Shown piece after piece: positions 33,079 through 44,480 of a stretch of DNA of 64,000 nucleotides. Positions within the stretch are counted from its first letter, which is position 1; each line of letters starts with the position of its first letter. Both the position numbers and the translations under genes were made by a program. Source of the DNA: Lolium rigidum (taxonomy: Eukaryota > Streptophyta > Magnoliopsida > Poales > Poaceae); assembly GCF_022539505.1 (NCBI RefSeq), contig NC_061514.1, positions 214,915,837-214,979,836 on the forward strand. Reading direction: 5' to 3'. Below the pieces are notes generated by a model. The model saw nothing but the letters and a program-made list of their open reading frames with translations. It had not been told where the DNA came from and did not search any database.

Positions 33079-34675
33079 TGATACGTCTCAAACGTATCTA
33101 TAATTTCTTATGTTCCATGCTACTTTTATGATGATACTCACATGTTTTATACACATTATATGTCATTATTATGCATTTTCCGGCACTAACCTATTGACGA
33201 GGTGCCGAAGAGCCAGTTGTTGTTTTCTGCTGTTTTTGGTTTCAGAAATCCTAGTAAGGAAATGTTCTCGGAATTGGACGAAATCAACGCCCAGGGGCCT
33301 ATTTTTCCACGAAGCTTCCAGAAGTCCGAAGAGGAAACGAAGTGGGGCCACGGGGCGCCGCCACAGTAGGGCGGCGCGGCCTGCAAGGGGCCCGCGCGGC
33401 CCTGTTGTGTGGGGCCCCCGTGACCCTCCCGACTCTGCCCTTCCGCCTACTTAAGGTCTTCGTCGCGAAACCCCCAGTACCGAGAGCCACGATACGGAAA
33501 ACCTTCCAGAGACGCCGCCGCCGCCAATCCCATCTCGGGGGATTCAGGAGATCGCCTCCGGCACCCTGCCGGAGAGGGGAATCATCTCCCGGAGGTCTCT
33601 TCATCGCCATGATCGCCTCCGGATCGATGTGTGAGTAGTCCACCCCTGGACTATGGGTCCATAGCAGTAGCTAGATGGTTGTCTTCTCCTCATTGTGTTA
33701 TCATGTTAGATCTTGTGAGCTGCCTATCATGATCAAGATCATCTATTTGTAATCCTTCATGTTGTGTTTGTTGGGATCCGATGAATATTGAATAGTATGT
33801 CAAGTTGATTATCAATCTATCATATATGTTATTTATGTTCTTGCATGCTCTCCGTTGCTAGTAGAGGCTCTGGCCAAGTTGATACTTGTGACTCCAAGAG
33901 GGGGTATTTATGCTCGATAGTGGGTTCATGCCTCCATCAAATCTGGGACAGTGACAGAAAGTTCTAAGGTTGTGGATGTGATGTTGCCACTAGGGATAAA
34001 ACATCGATGCTTTGTCTAAGGACATTTGTGTTGATTACATTACGCACCATACTTAATGCAATTGTCTCGTTGTTTACAACTTAATACCGGAGGGGTTCGG
34101 ATGATAACTCGAAGGTGGACCCTTTAGGCATAGATGCATGCTTGGATAGCGGTCTATGTACTTTGTCGTAATGCCCTGATTAAATCTCATAGTACTCATC
34201 ATGATATATGTATGTGCATTGTTATGCCTTCTTTATTTGTCAATTACCCAACTGTAATTTGTTCACCCAACATCTGCTTATCTTATGGGAGAGACACCGC
34301 TAGTGATATGTGGACCCCGGTCCTATTCTTTACATCTGAAATACAATCTGCTGCAATTGTTCTTTACTGTTCTTCGCAAACAATCATCATCTTACACACA
34401 ATACGTTTAATCCTTTGTTTACAGCAAGCCGGTGAGATTGACAACCTCACTGTTACGTTGGGCAAAGTTCTGTGATTGTGTTGTGCAGGTTCCACGTTGG
34501 CGCCGGAATCCCTGGTGTTGCGCCGCACTACACTCTGCCACCATCAACCTTCAACGTGCTTCTTGGCTCCTACTGGTTCGATAAACCTTGGTTTCTTTCT
34601 GAGGGAAAACTTGCTACTGTACGCATCACACCTTCCTCTTGGGGTTCCCAACGGACGTGTCGACTGCACGCGTCA
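33079..34675 (+). repeat. Element E, 3' LTR
   Basis: 1,597 bases, TGATACGTCTC to GCACGCGTCA, close match to the 5' LTR with scattered substitutions and a few one-base indels, directly followed by the GTGAT duplication. Confidence 0.9.
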
Positions 34676-34680
34676 GTGAT

Positions 34681-35298
34681 CTATTCCCCCTTTCATAGTC
34701 TGTCGGTGACAGTGTGCATGCTATGTTAGTACTCGGTGTAATTGCGTTGGTCTATCATGCACTCTAAGGTTATTTAAATATGAACATTGAATGTTGTGGA
34801 GCTTGTTAACTCCGGCATTGAGGTGCTCTTGTAGCCCTACACAATTAGTGGTGTTCATCATCCAACAAGAGAGTGTAGAGTGGTTTTATTATGTGATCAA
34901 TGTTGAGAGTGTCCACTAGTGAAAGTAGGATCCCTAGGCCATGTTTCCAAACATCGAATCTCCGTTTGTTTACTGTTTTGTTGCATGTTTACTCGCTGCC
35001 ATAATTTATTCAGATTGCTATTGCCACTCATATTCATCCATACTACTTGTATTTCACCATCTCTTCGCCGAACTAGTGCACCTATACTTCTGACAAGAGT
35101 ATTAGGTGTGTTGGGGACACAAGAGACTTCTTGTATCGTGATTGCAGGGTTTCTTGAGAGGGATATCTTTGACCTCTTCCTCCCTGAGTTCGATAAACCT
35201 TGGGTGATCCACTTAAGGGAAACTTGTTGCTGTTCTACAAACCTCTGCTCTTGGAGGCCCAACACTGTCTACAAGAATAGAAGCACCCGTAGACATCA
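34681..35298 (+). mobile_element. Athila-type element F: 5' LTR, second part
   Basis: Continues F after the GTGAT duplication of element E and ends GTAGACATCA at 35298, followed by a primer site. The two parts give an LTR of 1,479 bases with TG...CA ends. Confidence 0.8.
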
Positions 35299-35308
35299 AG
35301 CACTTTTC

Positions 35309-35326
35309 TCGCGCCGTTGCCAGGGA
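35309..35326 (+). other. Primer-binding site of element F
   Basis: TCGCGCCGTTGCCAGGGA, eleven bases after the LTR end. It differs at two positions from the Asp-tRNA-type Athila site TGGCGCCGTTGCCGGGGA. Confidence 0.75.
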
Positions 35327-35467
35327 GGTAAGGTAAAAGGTATTCACATCCTCCGACTACTAAGCTATTTCCTAGTCTTGTTGCCGGTGTGTGAGTGCTC
35401 GAAGCTATTTCCTTTAGATCCTGCAATTGCATCTTTTTTGTTTCTTGTTAAACACTAGTAAGGCATA

Positions 35468-36209
35468 ATGGAAAACATCTGTGAGCTTTTTGTACTATTT
35501 CTCGAGTCAAGACATGAATGGTTTAATGCGAAAATTAAAAAACCTATGGAACCTTATTTGCATGCTTGGTAGTAATATTAGTATGAACGCTTTGAACACC
35601 ATTGTTGATAATGATATAGAAAGTTCTAAGCTTGGGGAAGCTGGTTTTCATGATCTTTTTAGTCCCCCAAGCATTGAGGAGAAAACTTTCTTTGATGATA
35701 CTTTGCCTCCTATTTATGATGATTATAATGATAGTGGTATTTTGGTGTCACCTACTATGGAGAGTAAATTTTATTATGATTATACTATGCCTTCTACACT
35801 TGATGAGAATAATAATGATAGCTACTTTGTTGAATTTGCTTCCACTACAACTAATAAAATTGATTATGCTTATGTGGAGAGTAATAATTTTATGCATGAG
35901 ACTCATGATAAGAATGTTTCATTTGATAGTTATATTGTTGAGTTTGCTCATGATGATACTGGATATTATTATGAGAGAGGAAAATATGGTTGTAGAAATT
36001 TTCATGTTACTAAAACACCTCTCTATATGCTTAAAATTTTGAAGTTACACTTGTTTTATCTTTCTATGCTTGTTGCATTATGCTTCATGAACTTGTTTAT
36101 TTACAAGATCCCTTTTCATAGGAAGTGGGTTAGGCTTAAATTTGTTTTGAATTTGCTTTTTGATGCTCTCTTTTGCTTCAACTACTATTTCTTGCGAATG
36201 CATCATTAA
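35468..36209 (+). pseudogene. Frameshifted copy of the membrane-type ORF (element F)
   Basis: The ATG at 35468 opens a frame that would give the same protein as 58505-59248 on the minus strand, but an extra T near 35570 (CATGCTTGG against CATGCTGG) shifts it into a stop. The downstream frame stays open to 36209. Apart from that insertion, the two copies differ by in-frame triplet indels and by substitutions that mostly change amino acids. The C-terminal hydrophobic region (LFYLSMLVALCFMNLFIY) is preserved. It lies at the gag position, shortly after the primer site. I do not recognise a domain. Confidence 0.7.
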
Positions 36210-36226
36210 AACTGCTGAGCCCATAT

Positions 36227-36424
36227 TAATGGCTATAAAGAAAGCACTTCTTGGGAGATAACCCATGTTTTTATTTTACTACAGCAATTTTGTTTTATAT
36301 TTGAGTCTTGGAAGTTGTTAGAGCTCATCTTAATGGCTATAAAGAAAGCACTTCTTGGGAGATAATCCATGTCTTTATTTTACTACAGCAATTTTGTTTT
36401 ATATTTGAGTCTTGGAAGTTGTTA
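36227..36424 (+). repeat. 104-base tandem duplication in element F
   Basis: The block starting TAATGGCTATAAAGAAAGCA occurs at 36227 and at 36331 with few differences. Elements E and G have one copy of the corresponding region, so the duplication is specific to this copy or subfamily. Confidence 0.8.
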
Positions 36425-36951
36425 CTACTGTAGCAACCTCTTCTTATCTTTATTTTATTGCATTGTTGTGCCAAGCAAAGTCTTTGATAGTAAGGTTGAT
36501 ACTAGATTTGGATTCTGCCACAGAAACAGATTTCTTCTTCGTCACGAATTTGGGTATGATTCTACTGTAGGTAACTCCGAAAAATCTGCCAATTTACATG
36601 CATGATCCTCGGATATGTACGCAACTTTCATTCAATTTGAGCATTTTCATCCGAGCAAGTCTGGTGCCTCAAAAAAATTCGTCTTTACGGGTATTACTGT
36701 TTTGACGGATTCGCCTTTTATTTCGCATTGCCTCTTTTGCTTTGTGTTGGATGGATTTCTTTGTTCCATTAACTTCCAGTAGCTTTGAGCAATGTCCGAA
36801 GTGTTAAGAATGATTGTGTCACCTCTGAACATGTGAATTTTTGATTATGCACTAACCCTCTAATGAGTTTGTTTTAAGTTTGGTGTGGAGGAAGTTTTCA
36901 AGGGTCAAGAGAGGAGGATGATATACTATGATCAAGAAGAGTGAAAAGTCT

Positions 36952-37025
36952 AAGCTTGGGGATGCCCCAGTGGTTCATCCCTGCATATTTCAAGAAGACT
37001 CAAGCATCTAAGCTTGGGGATGCCC
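36952..37025 (+). other. Two internal polypurine-tract-like motifs in F
   Basis: AAGCTTGGGGATGCCC at 36952-36967 and 37010-37025, same spacing (58 bases) as in element E. Confidence 0.6.
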
Positions 37026-38574
37026 AAGGCATCCCCTTCTTCATCAACAATTTATCAGGTTTCTTCTCTTGAAACTATATTTTTATTCGGTCACATCTTA
37101 TGTGCTTTACTTGGAGCGTCTGTTTGTTTTTTGTTTTTGTTTTGTTTGAATAAGATCTGATACATCATGCTTGTGTGGGAGAGAGACACGCTCCGCTGTT
37201 GCATATGAACACATGTGTTCTTAGCTTTACTCTTAATGTTCATGGCGAAGGTTGAAACTGCTTCGTTCATTGCTATTTGGTTGGAAACAGAAAATGCTGC
37301 ATGTGGTAATTGGTATAATGTCTTGAATAATGTGATACTTGGAAATTTTTGTGCTCATATAGATCATGTTTAAGCTCTTGCATCATGTACTTTGCACCCA
37401 TTAATGAATAACTACATAGAGCTTGTTAAAATTTGGTTTGCATGATTGATCTCTAGAGTCTAGATATTTTACGGTTAAGGTGTTTGAACAACAAGGAGAC
37501 AATGTAAAGTCTTATAATAGTTACAATATGTTCATATGTGAGCTTTGCTGCACCTTTTATACTTGAGTTTGCTTCAAACAACCTTGCTAGCCTAGCCTTG
37601 TATTGAGAGGAATTCTTCTCGTGCATCCAAATCCTTGAGCCAACAACCATGCCATTTGTGTCCACCATACCTACCTACTACATGGTATTTCTCCGCCATT
37701 CCAAAGTAAATTACTTGAGTGCTACCTTTAAAATTCTATTCTTTGTCTTTACAATATATAGCTCATGGAAAAATAGCCTTAAAAACTATTGTGGTGAAGA
37801 ATATGTAGCTATGTATCTTATTTCTTAATAAGTTGCTTGTTGAGCGGTAACCATGTTTCTGGGGACGCCATCAACTTTTACACCTTTGTTGAATATCATG
37901 TGAGTTGCTATGCATGTTCGTCTTATCACGAAGTAAGGGCGATTTTCATGATCAAATGGTTTGAGTATGCATATTGTTAGAGAAGAACATTGGGCCGCTA
38001 ACTAAAGCCATGATTCATGGTGGAAGTTTCAGTTTGGACAACTAATCCTCAATCTCTTATGAGAATTTTAAGCTGTTGTTGAATGCTTATGCATTAAAGA
38101 GGAGTCCATTATCACATTGTCTATGTTGTCCCAGGTATGGATGTCTAAGTTGAGAATAATCAAAGCGAGAAATCCAATGCGAGCTTTCTCCTTAGACCTT
38201 TGTACGGGCGGCATAGAGGTACCCCTTTGTGACACTTGGTTGAAACATATGCTATGCAATGATAATCCGTGTTAATCCAAGCTAATTAGGACAAGGTGCG
38301 AGCACTATTGGTATACTATGCATGAGGCTTGCAACTTATAAGATGTCTTATACATAACACATATGCTTTATTACTACCGTTGACAAAATTGTTTCTTGTT
38401 TTCAAAATTAAAAGCTCTAGCACATGATTTAATCTCTGCTTCCCTCTGCGAAGGGCCATTCTTCTACTTTTATGTTGAGTCAGTTCAGCTACTTCTATCC
38501 CAGAAGCAAACACTTGTATCAACTGTGTGGATTGATTCTTACATGTTTACTTATTGCACTTGTTATACTACTTT

Positions 38575-38674
38575 NNNNNNNNNNNNNNNNNNNNNNNNNN
38601 NNNNNNNNNNNNNNNNNNNNNNNNNNNNNNNNNNNNNNNNNNNNNNNNNNNNNNNNNNNNNNNNNNNNNNNNNN
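38575..38674. other. Assembly gap (100 N)
   Basis: Exactly 100 N, the convention for a gap of unknown size. On the left is the internal domain of F. On the right is an unrelated internal domain (H). None of the expected right-hand remnants of F, D, the hAT or LTR 3 follow, so a large amount of DNA is missing or the contigs are not true neighbours. Confidence 0.95.
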
Positions 38675-39180
38675 CACACCGTCTATTTCCCCAAGAGGAT
38701 TGAAAAAGCGTGCGGAGTTAATACTATTTCTCATGTGAGAACTATCAAAGTGGGAACTATTGATTGTCCTATATATGAGCCTAAAGAAGAATATCAAACT
38801 CTTGTGATTGGATCCATATCAATACAATTCAAGGTAACATGATTGATTTGAGGTTTATTTCTTCATATGCTATGTAAAATTTATTTGGTGGCAAGACTTG
38901 ATCAACCTTGTTAACAAATACCTTTTATATGCATAGAGGAGGTAAACAACATCTCTTTCTTCCTCCACTTGCTTTAGTTGCTGTAGCATTTTTAATTTGC
39001 AAAGTTTCTTAGTTGATTTGAGTTTTCAAAAATTTTCCTGGCCAGTAATAATAAACTTAATACCCGAAAATGTGCATTTTTCAAAGTTTTCAAAAATTCG
39101 CGAAAATTACACCGTTGGTCCTATTTTTCGACGAGGCACCTGGGAGCACCAGAGGATGACCTGTGGGGCACCACAGGGTG

Positions 39181-39620
39181 CCACACCACAGGCCGGCGCG
39201 GCCAGCAAGGGGGCGCGCCACCCTGTGGTGTGGGCCCCTCCTTGCCCCACTACATCATCTCTTTCTCCCAGCACCTTCTCTCTCCCGAAAAAACTCGAAC
39301 CAACTTTCTCTCACTCGCGTTTTTGCTCAAGAGCTCAGGATTTTTCGATCTCTTTGCTCAGCCCAGATTTCTGTTTGAAATTTGGCACATTTGCTCTCCG
39401 GTATGTGACTCTTTCGATTATCCAAATAGAATTTTGTTTGGTTGAGTATATCTTGAATATTTTGCTGCTGTAGGTAACATGTTTAGTGAGCTTGCATGCT
39501 TGTTCCAAGTGGTAGAAACTAGTTTTGATGCATGATTAGTACTCTAGCAAGTTCCTATGGTAGTTTCCCTCAATTATATGTCACCAAATCAAGTTTTATA
39601 TTGTTTGTTGAAAATTTCAG
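39181..39620 (+). promoter_or_regulatory. GC-rich hairpin and leader intron before the late gene of H
   Basis: CCACACCACAGG (39181-39192) and CCTGTGGTGTGG (39222-39233) form a perfect 12-base inverted repeat around a GC-rich loop. A C/T-rich leader follows, with a possible intron from GTATGTGACT (39401) to AAATTTCAG (39620), three bases before the ATG at 39624. The hairpin resembles the one inside the Athila-type LTRs, suggesting an internal promoter or a structured leader for a subgenomic RNA. This is inferred from sequence only. Confidence 0.45.
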
Positions 39621-39623
39621 AAA

Positions 39624-40744
39624 ATGAAGAAGTTCAAATTTGGAGAATTGTTCAAGAAAGGAACAACCAGCACCGGGAGGCCTTCTAGGACCGCCACCCA
39701 AATTAGGCGGTCGTACAATGAGGACATCATCGCGCCTAGCTTCGCGCCCGAAGAGGACAATGGGGCTCCTAATGCCTCATCCTTCCCATGTTATGATTTT
39801 CTGACAAATGCAGGGGATATTGGATGATTTCTTCACCCTTGTCAACAGGGCGGGCTTAAGCACCTACGTTGGAGATGAAAGGGAGCAATACCACATGCTC
39901 ACCAAATTTTTTGTCGAGAGCTTCCAGTTCCAAAACACGGAATATAATCCGACAGTTGCATTCAAGATCTATGGTACTCCTGTTACTATGGAATTGGAAG
40001 AATTTTGCCGTGCATTGGATATTGCCCCTGTAGGTACAGCAAGGAGGATCGATAACAACCCTCGGGACTTGTTGGAGCTCTATCGAGGGATCACCAATGA
40101 TGACTGTCGCACCATTCAGCGGGGCAAGATAAGGAACATTCAACTCCCCGCCATTAAATATTTTGCATATTACGTTGCCACTAGCATACTTGGTAGGGAG
40201 AACACTAGCAATATTTCTAGTTACCATCTTGCTTTCTTGAATATTGCACTTACTGGACGGACATCTTATCATCTTGGTTCTCTTATTGCTCGCCGCCTGA
40301 CTACCAGGGGGCCTATTTTTGGAGGAACTATTGCACTGCGCATTTTAACACATTTAGAGCTTCCTATTGATCCTAATGATGTGCCATTGGCCCCTAGGAG
40401 ACATGATATTGCTGCTATGAAGAGTCATCATTTTGTTACCGCTGATTCTACTTTAGATAATATGGTCTATAGAATGTTGTTTTCTGACGGGGATGAGAAG
40501 GAAATCCCTCTTCCCCAACCAGGTTTGTTCGATATTGACGAGGCAATCATGGTCGTGCACTAAGGAGGAAGTGGATGAACATTTGAAGATAAAAGACTTC
40601 CACCAGCAACATGACTCCGAGGACGCCGGGACCTCCTACGACCACACCGTCACGTATCCGGGTGCTTCTTCTAGCACATACCCGGAATACGATCCATCTT
40701 CGTCATACTACGGAGACACTACCTCATGGGATCGATGGGATTGA
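39624..40744 (+). pseudogene. Late (env-position) gene of Athila-type element H
   Basis: An ATG at 39624 starts MKKFKFGELFKKG. A one-base shift near 39810 moves the frame to GILDDFFTLVNRAGLSTYVG, which runs to 40563, and a second shift near 40540 leads to the tail ending at 40744 (SSSYYGDTTSWDRWD). In total it is about 370 codons. The middle part (FFVESFQFQNTEYNPTVAFK, LPAIKYFAYYVATSILGREN, SLIARRLTTRGPIFGG) fits the putative plant transposon protein domain (PF20167) found in Athila-type elements of grasses. I see no signal peptide or membrane segment, so despite its position between pol and 3' LTR it does not look like an envelope protein. The two frameshifts make it a pseudogene. Its function is not known. 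Confidence 0.7.
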
Positions 40745-40766
40745 ACTCCACTTAGGCCAAAATCCT

Positions 40767-40781
40767 AAGCTTGGGGGGAGG
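40767..40781 (+). other. Internal polypurine-tract-like motif in H
   Basis: AAGCTTGGGGGGAGG lies 24 bases after the late gene stop, nearly the same as the terminal tract AAGCTTGGGGGAGT at 43072-43085. Confidence 0.6.
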
Positions 40782-43071
40782 TATACCGGCATCACTCATT
40801 CTTTGCATATTATGATTGCTGGATACTTTTATATACTTGTTTAGTCTCTTTGAGTGGTTTTCTAATGAGAGGAAGATGATATTTGGGGAAGTGCTGCCTG
40901 AAAACAGATTCTGGGCTGTTACCGTAAAAATTCGTGCGCACAGCCAGAACGTTATTTTGCTAAGCCAATTTTTGTGCATGTTCCCCAGGTTGTTATCTAA
41001 CTTTCATTAGTTGAACACTTTTTGAACTGAGCAACGTAAGATTTTTGTAAAAATCGATTTCTGTACTGCTGTCAGGTTTTGGCAGATTTCTGCCATCTCG
41101 CTTTTCTGTGTTTCTTTTAGTTTGCTATTTCTTGCTTTCACTTTGTTTCTTTCCCAAAACACAAAAAGACCAAAAATATTTCTGTTGTTTCTTTTCACCA
41201 CTTGTTTACTTGGTTTCTTGCATTTGTTTCGCTTTATTTGCTATTGCTAGTTTGCTATAAGAAAACCCAAAAAGATTTTGCTTTGTTTGCTTGTTTCCTT
41301 TCGTTCTTGTTCTTAAATTCGAAAACACCAAAAATATTTGCTGTTCTTCTTTGGTTTGTAAAGTTCATCATGAGTTCAATGGTTTTCGGTGGCTGGAGCG
41401 TGGTTTTCATTTCATATTATCCAAGCTACACAAGTGAAAAGGCAATAATGACGATCTACGACAATCTGATTGTGGTGAGAGGCTGGTATGAACTCTATTT
41501 GTTTTCATTTTTGTACATATACTCATCCATGTGAGCATGCTTAGTTGGTTCATGTGAGGTATATGTTATTTAAGAAAGTCTAGTAGTTCATGATCTCTCA
41601 TGATTAGCTCCAATCTATTAATATGAGTAGCATGTCATGGATGTTTGCTTGCATTGTTTTATTCATAAGTAAGTATGGCATTGTGGTATCCTCCTCTGAA
41701 TAATTCATTTATATCGACTTGGCACATGCTCACGCATGCATATGACTGAACAAGAGTCAATTAAGCCTCAATGATTTACATTGCTTCAGAGTTCTTGTAT
41801 CACTTTTATGCCTCGGTTAATTTATTTTGCCGCAAGCACGATTATGACGATTCTTGCTCTCTTGATTTGTCGCTCCCTAGTCTTTTGCTAGCCTTCACTT
41901 GTACTGAGCGGGAACGCTGCTCGTGCCTCCAAACACATGAAAACCAAGTTATTCCGAGTGTCCACCATAAATACCTATGCATGGCATTTCAAACCATTCC
42001 AAGTAAATTCTCATGCGCTACCTTTAAAACCTTCAAAATGCTTCTCAATTTGTGTTAATGTTTCATAGCTCATGAGGAAGTATGTGGTGTTTAGCTTTCA
42101 ACCTTGTCATTTACTTTTGACGGACTCTCATATGGAATAGTGGCACATCCGCTTATCCAATAATTTTGCAAAAAGAGCTGGCAATGGGATTCCCAGTCAG
42201 AAATTAATTAACTTAAATAGACACTCCTCCATGGTTTGTGATTGTTGGACGGCACCCGAAGATTCGGTTAGCCATGGCTTGTGTAAGAAAAGGTTGGGGG
42301 GAGTGTCATCATAATAATAAAACTGAAGTAAAAAGGCACTCCTTCATGATATGTGATTGTTGGCAGGCACCCGAGGATTCGGTTAGCCATGGTTTGTGTA
42401 AGAAAGGTTGGAAGGAGTGCCACATAAAAATGCAAATAATTCATGGGAGCCGCTCTTGAAAGTCCGGTTGGCGAGGTAGTTGGTGAACCCATTACCATTC
42501 GTTGACAACAACAAACACCTCTCAAAATAATTTTACTCCTGCTTTACAAATGAAAAGCTCTAGCGCATGTTAATCCCTGCTTCCCTCTGCGAAGGGTCAA
42601 TCTTTTACTTTTATGTTGTGTCTCCATTATTTCTTTGAGCACTTTCTTGAGAGCACAACTGTCATTCTTAGTATAATATGCTTGTCTCAAAATATGATTG
42701 ATTGTGGTATAACTTTGATGCTTTTATCTTTGACAATCACTACTTCTAGTCTTTCTATGAACTCCAGAGGTGCCCGGGCATTTATGTTTTGCCAATCAAA
42801 TACAGGCAAGCGAGATACCACTTTATCATACTCTCTTATGAACATTGCAATTCTGCTTATATACATGATTCATGATGCTTATTATTAATTGTTGGTACCT
42901 CTTCATGATTGACATAGCTGTTAGATGATCTTATTTGCATGTACCTTATTATGAACTGCTCAAGTATTAGCCATATCATGAGAATATATACATCATATGA
43001 GCAAATGTGTTCGTTAAAGTTCTTTTATCGCTCAGTTGTTAACTGAATTGCTTGAGGACAAGCAATAAGCT
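40782..43071 (+). mobile_element. Element H, non-coding 3' region
   Basis: About 2.3 kb, T-rich at first, with many short TTTGCTT or TTTCTTT words, and no frame that looks like a gene. It contains an imperfect tandem repeat of about 117 bases at 42224-42430, with the shared core CGGTTAGCCATGG. Confidence 0.65.
42224..42430 (+). repeat. 117-base imperfect tandem repeat in H
   Basis: The block CACTCCTCCATGGTTTGTGATTG (seen here as CACTCC ... TGTGATTGTTGG) recurs after about 117 bases with the shared core GATTCGGTTAGCCATGG. It accounts for the two overlapping open frames seen there. Confidence 0.75.
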
Positions 43072-43085
43072 AAGCTTGGGGGAGT

Positions 43086-44480
43086 TGATACGTCCAAAAC
43101 GTATCTACTTTCCCGAACACTTTTGCTATTGTTTTGCCTCTAATTTGTGTATTTTGGATGCAACTAACACGGACTAACGCTGTTTTCGGCAGAACTGTTA
43201 CGGTGTCTCGTTTTTGTGCAGAAATCCAACTTTCGGGAAAAACCTCGGGATTTTGACGAAAGGGCCTATTTTCCCGGAATACTGACGCAGCCGGAAGGAC
43301 AATTGAAGTGGAGGCCCGAGGGCCCCACACCATATGGCGGCGCGGCCCGGGGGGCCCGCGCGGCCATGTGGTGTGGCCCCCTCGGCCGGCCTCCGACGCC
43401 CCCTTCGGACTACTTATTCGCCTCGACCTAAAAACGCACGGGGAGAAGTCGAAGTCGCCAGAAACCCTCCAGAACGCCGCCACATCGCGAAACTCCGTCG
43501 CAGGAGCCAGAAGTCTCCGTTCTGGCACTCCGCCGGGACGGGGATTTGGAGGAGATCATCACCACCATCACCGCCAACGCCTCTCCATCAACCAGCAATG
43601 TTTCCCCCATCCATGTGTGAGTAATTCCCCCGCTGTAGGCCGAAGGGGATGGTAGGGATTGGATGAAATTGGTCATGTAATAGCATAAGATTGTTAGGGC
43701 ATAGTGCCTAGTGTCCGTAGATGGTACTTTTATGATATTGTTGCAACTTGTTATGCTTAATGCTTGTCACTAGGGCCCGAGTGCCATGATCTCAGATCTG
43801 AACATGTTATTGATTCATCATGATATTCGTTGTTTATGATCTTACATGCAAGTTGTATACACATGTCGCTGTCCGGAACCAATGGCCCCGAAGTGACAGA
43901 AATCGGGACAACCGGAGGGAATGGCAGTGATGTGAGGATCACATGTGTTCACGGAGTGTTAATGCTTTGCTCCGGTACTCTATTAAAAGGAGTACCTTAA
44001 TATCCAGTAGTTTCCCTTGAGGCCCGGCTGCCACCTGCTGGTAGGACAAAAGATGTTGTGCAAGTTTCTCATTGCGAGCACGTACGACTATAATTGGAAC
44101 ACATGCCTATTGATTGATTAGTACTTGGATACCGTTTTATTATTATCTGCAAATGCCCTGCTATGATTGTTACATGAGTTTCTCTCATCCATGCAACGCC
44201 CGTCATCCGTCCCCGTGCCTACAGTATTTTAATCCTGCTATTTACTAAAATCACTACTGCTGTCTTTGTTACTCTGCTACTGTTATTTCACTACTGCTGC
44301 TACTATAAACTGTTACTACTGATAAACTCTTGCGAGCAAGTCTGTTTCCAGGTGCAGCTGAATTCACAACTCCGCTGTTAAGGCTTTCAAGTGTTCTTTG
44401 TCTCCCCTTGTGTCGAATCAATAAATTGGGTAATACTTCCCTCGAAGACTGTTGCGATCCCCTATACTTGTGGGTCATCA
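43086..44480 (+). repeat. Element H, 3' LTR
   Basis: 1,395 bases from TGATACGTCCAAAACGTATC to TGTGGGTCATCA, preceded by a polypurine tract. It has a GC-rich inverted repeat at 43321-43380 (GGCCCCACACCA against TGGTGTGGCCCC). The following bases CGTAT are the candidate target duplication, and directly after them the gag frame of element I is open, so H was inserted into the gag of I. Confidence 0.85.

Larger units (their letters stand above)
27782..34675 (+). mobile_element. Complete non-autonomous Athila-type element E
   Basis: A 6,894-base element with LTRs 27782-29380 and 33079-34675 and the target duplication GTGAT at 27777-27781 and 34676-34680. The internal domain is only 3.7 kb. It has an aspartate-tRNA-type primer site, one gag/protease-derived frame (29619-30491) and a long non-coding part, and it lacks reverse transcriptase, RNase H and integrase. 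It would depend on an autonomous Athila-type partner for replication. Confidence 0.9.
35299..38574 (+). mobile_element. Element F, internal domain (cut by assembly gap)
   Basis: Begins after the F LTR and carries the Asp-type primer site, the 247-codon-type frame (35468-36209), a 104-base tandem duplication and two polypurine-like motifs. It follows E (30540-33078) until the gap at 38575. By comparison with E (the gap matches about 32735), roughly 340 bases of internal domain and the whole 3' LTR of F are missing. Confidence 0.8.
38675..43085 (+). mobile_element. Athila-type element H, 3' part of internal domain
   Basis: Starts at the gap and runs to the polypurine tract AAGCTTGGGGGAGT (43072-43085) before the H LTR. 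The first 150 bases hold an open frame (YFPKRIEKACGVNTISHVRT) that I cannot place. Then come a GC-rich hairpin, a possible internal promoter with intron, the late gene 39624-40744, an internal polypurine copy and 2.3 kb of non-coding DNA with a tandem repeat. Gag and pol, if present, would lie in the gap. Confidence 0.75.

Noticed and set aside
35632..36042. Plus-strand Met/Ile/Leu-rich frame in F
   Set aside because: Same artefact as in G: an out-of-phase reading of the real frame.
42224..42430. CRISPR-like repeat array
   Set aside because: There are only two imperfect copies of about 117 bases without regular spacers, in a plant retrotransposon.
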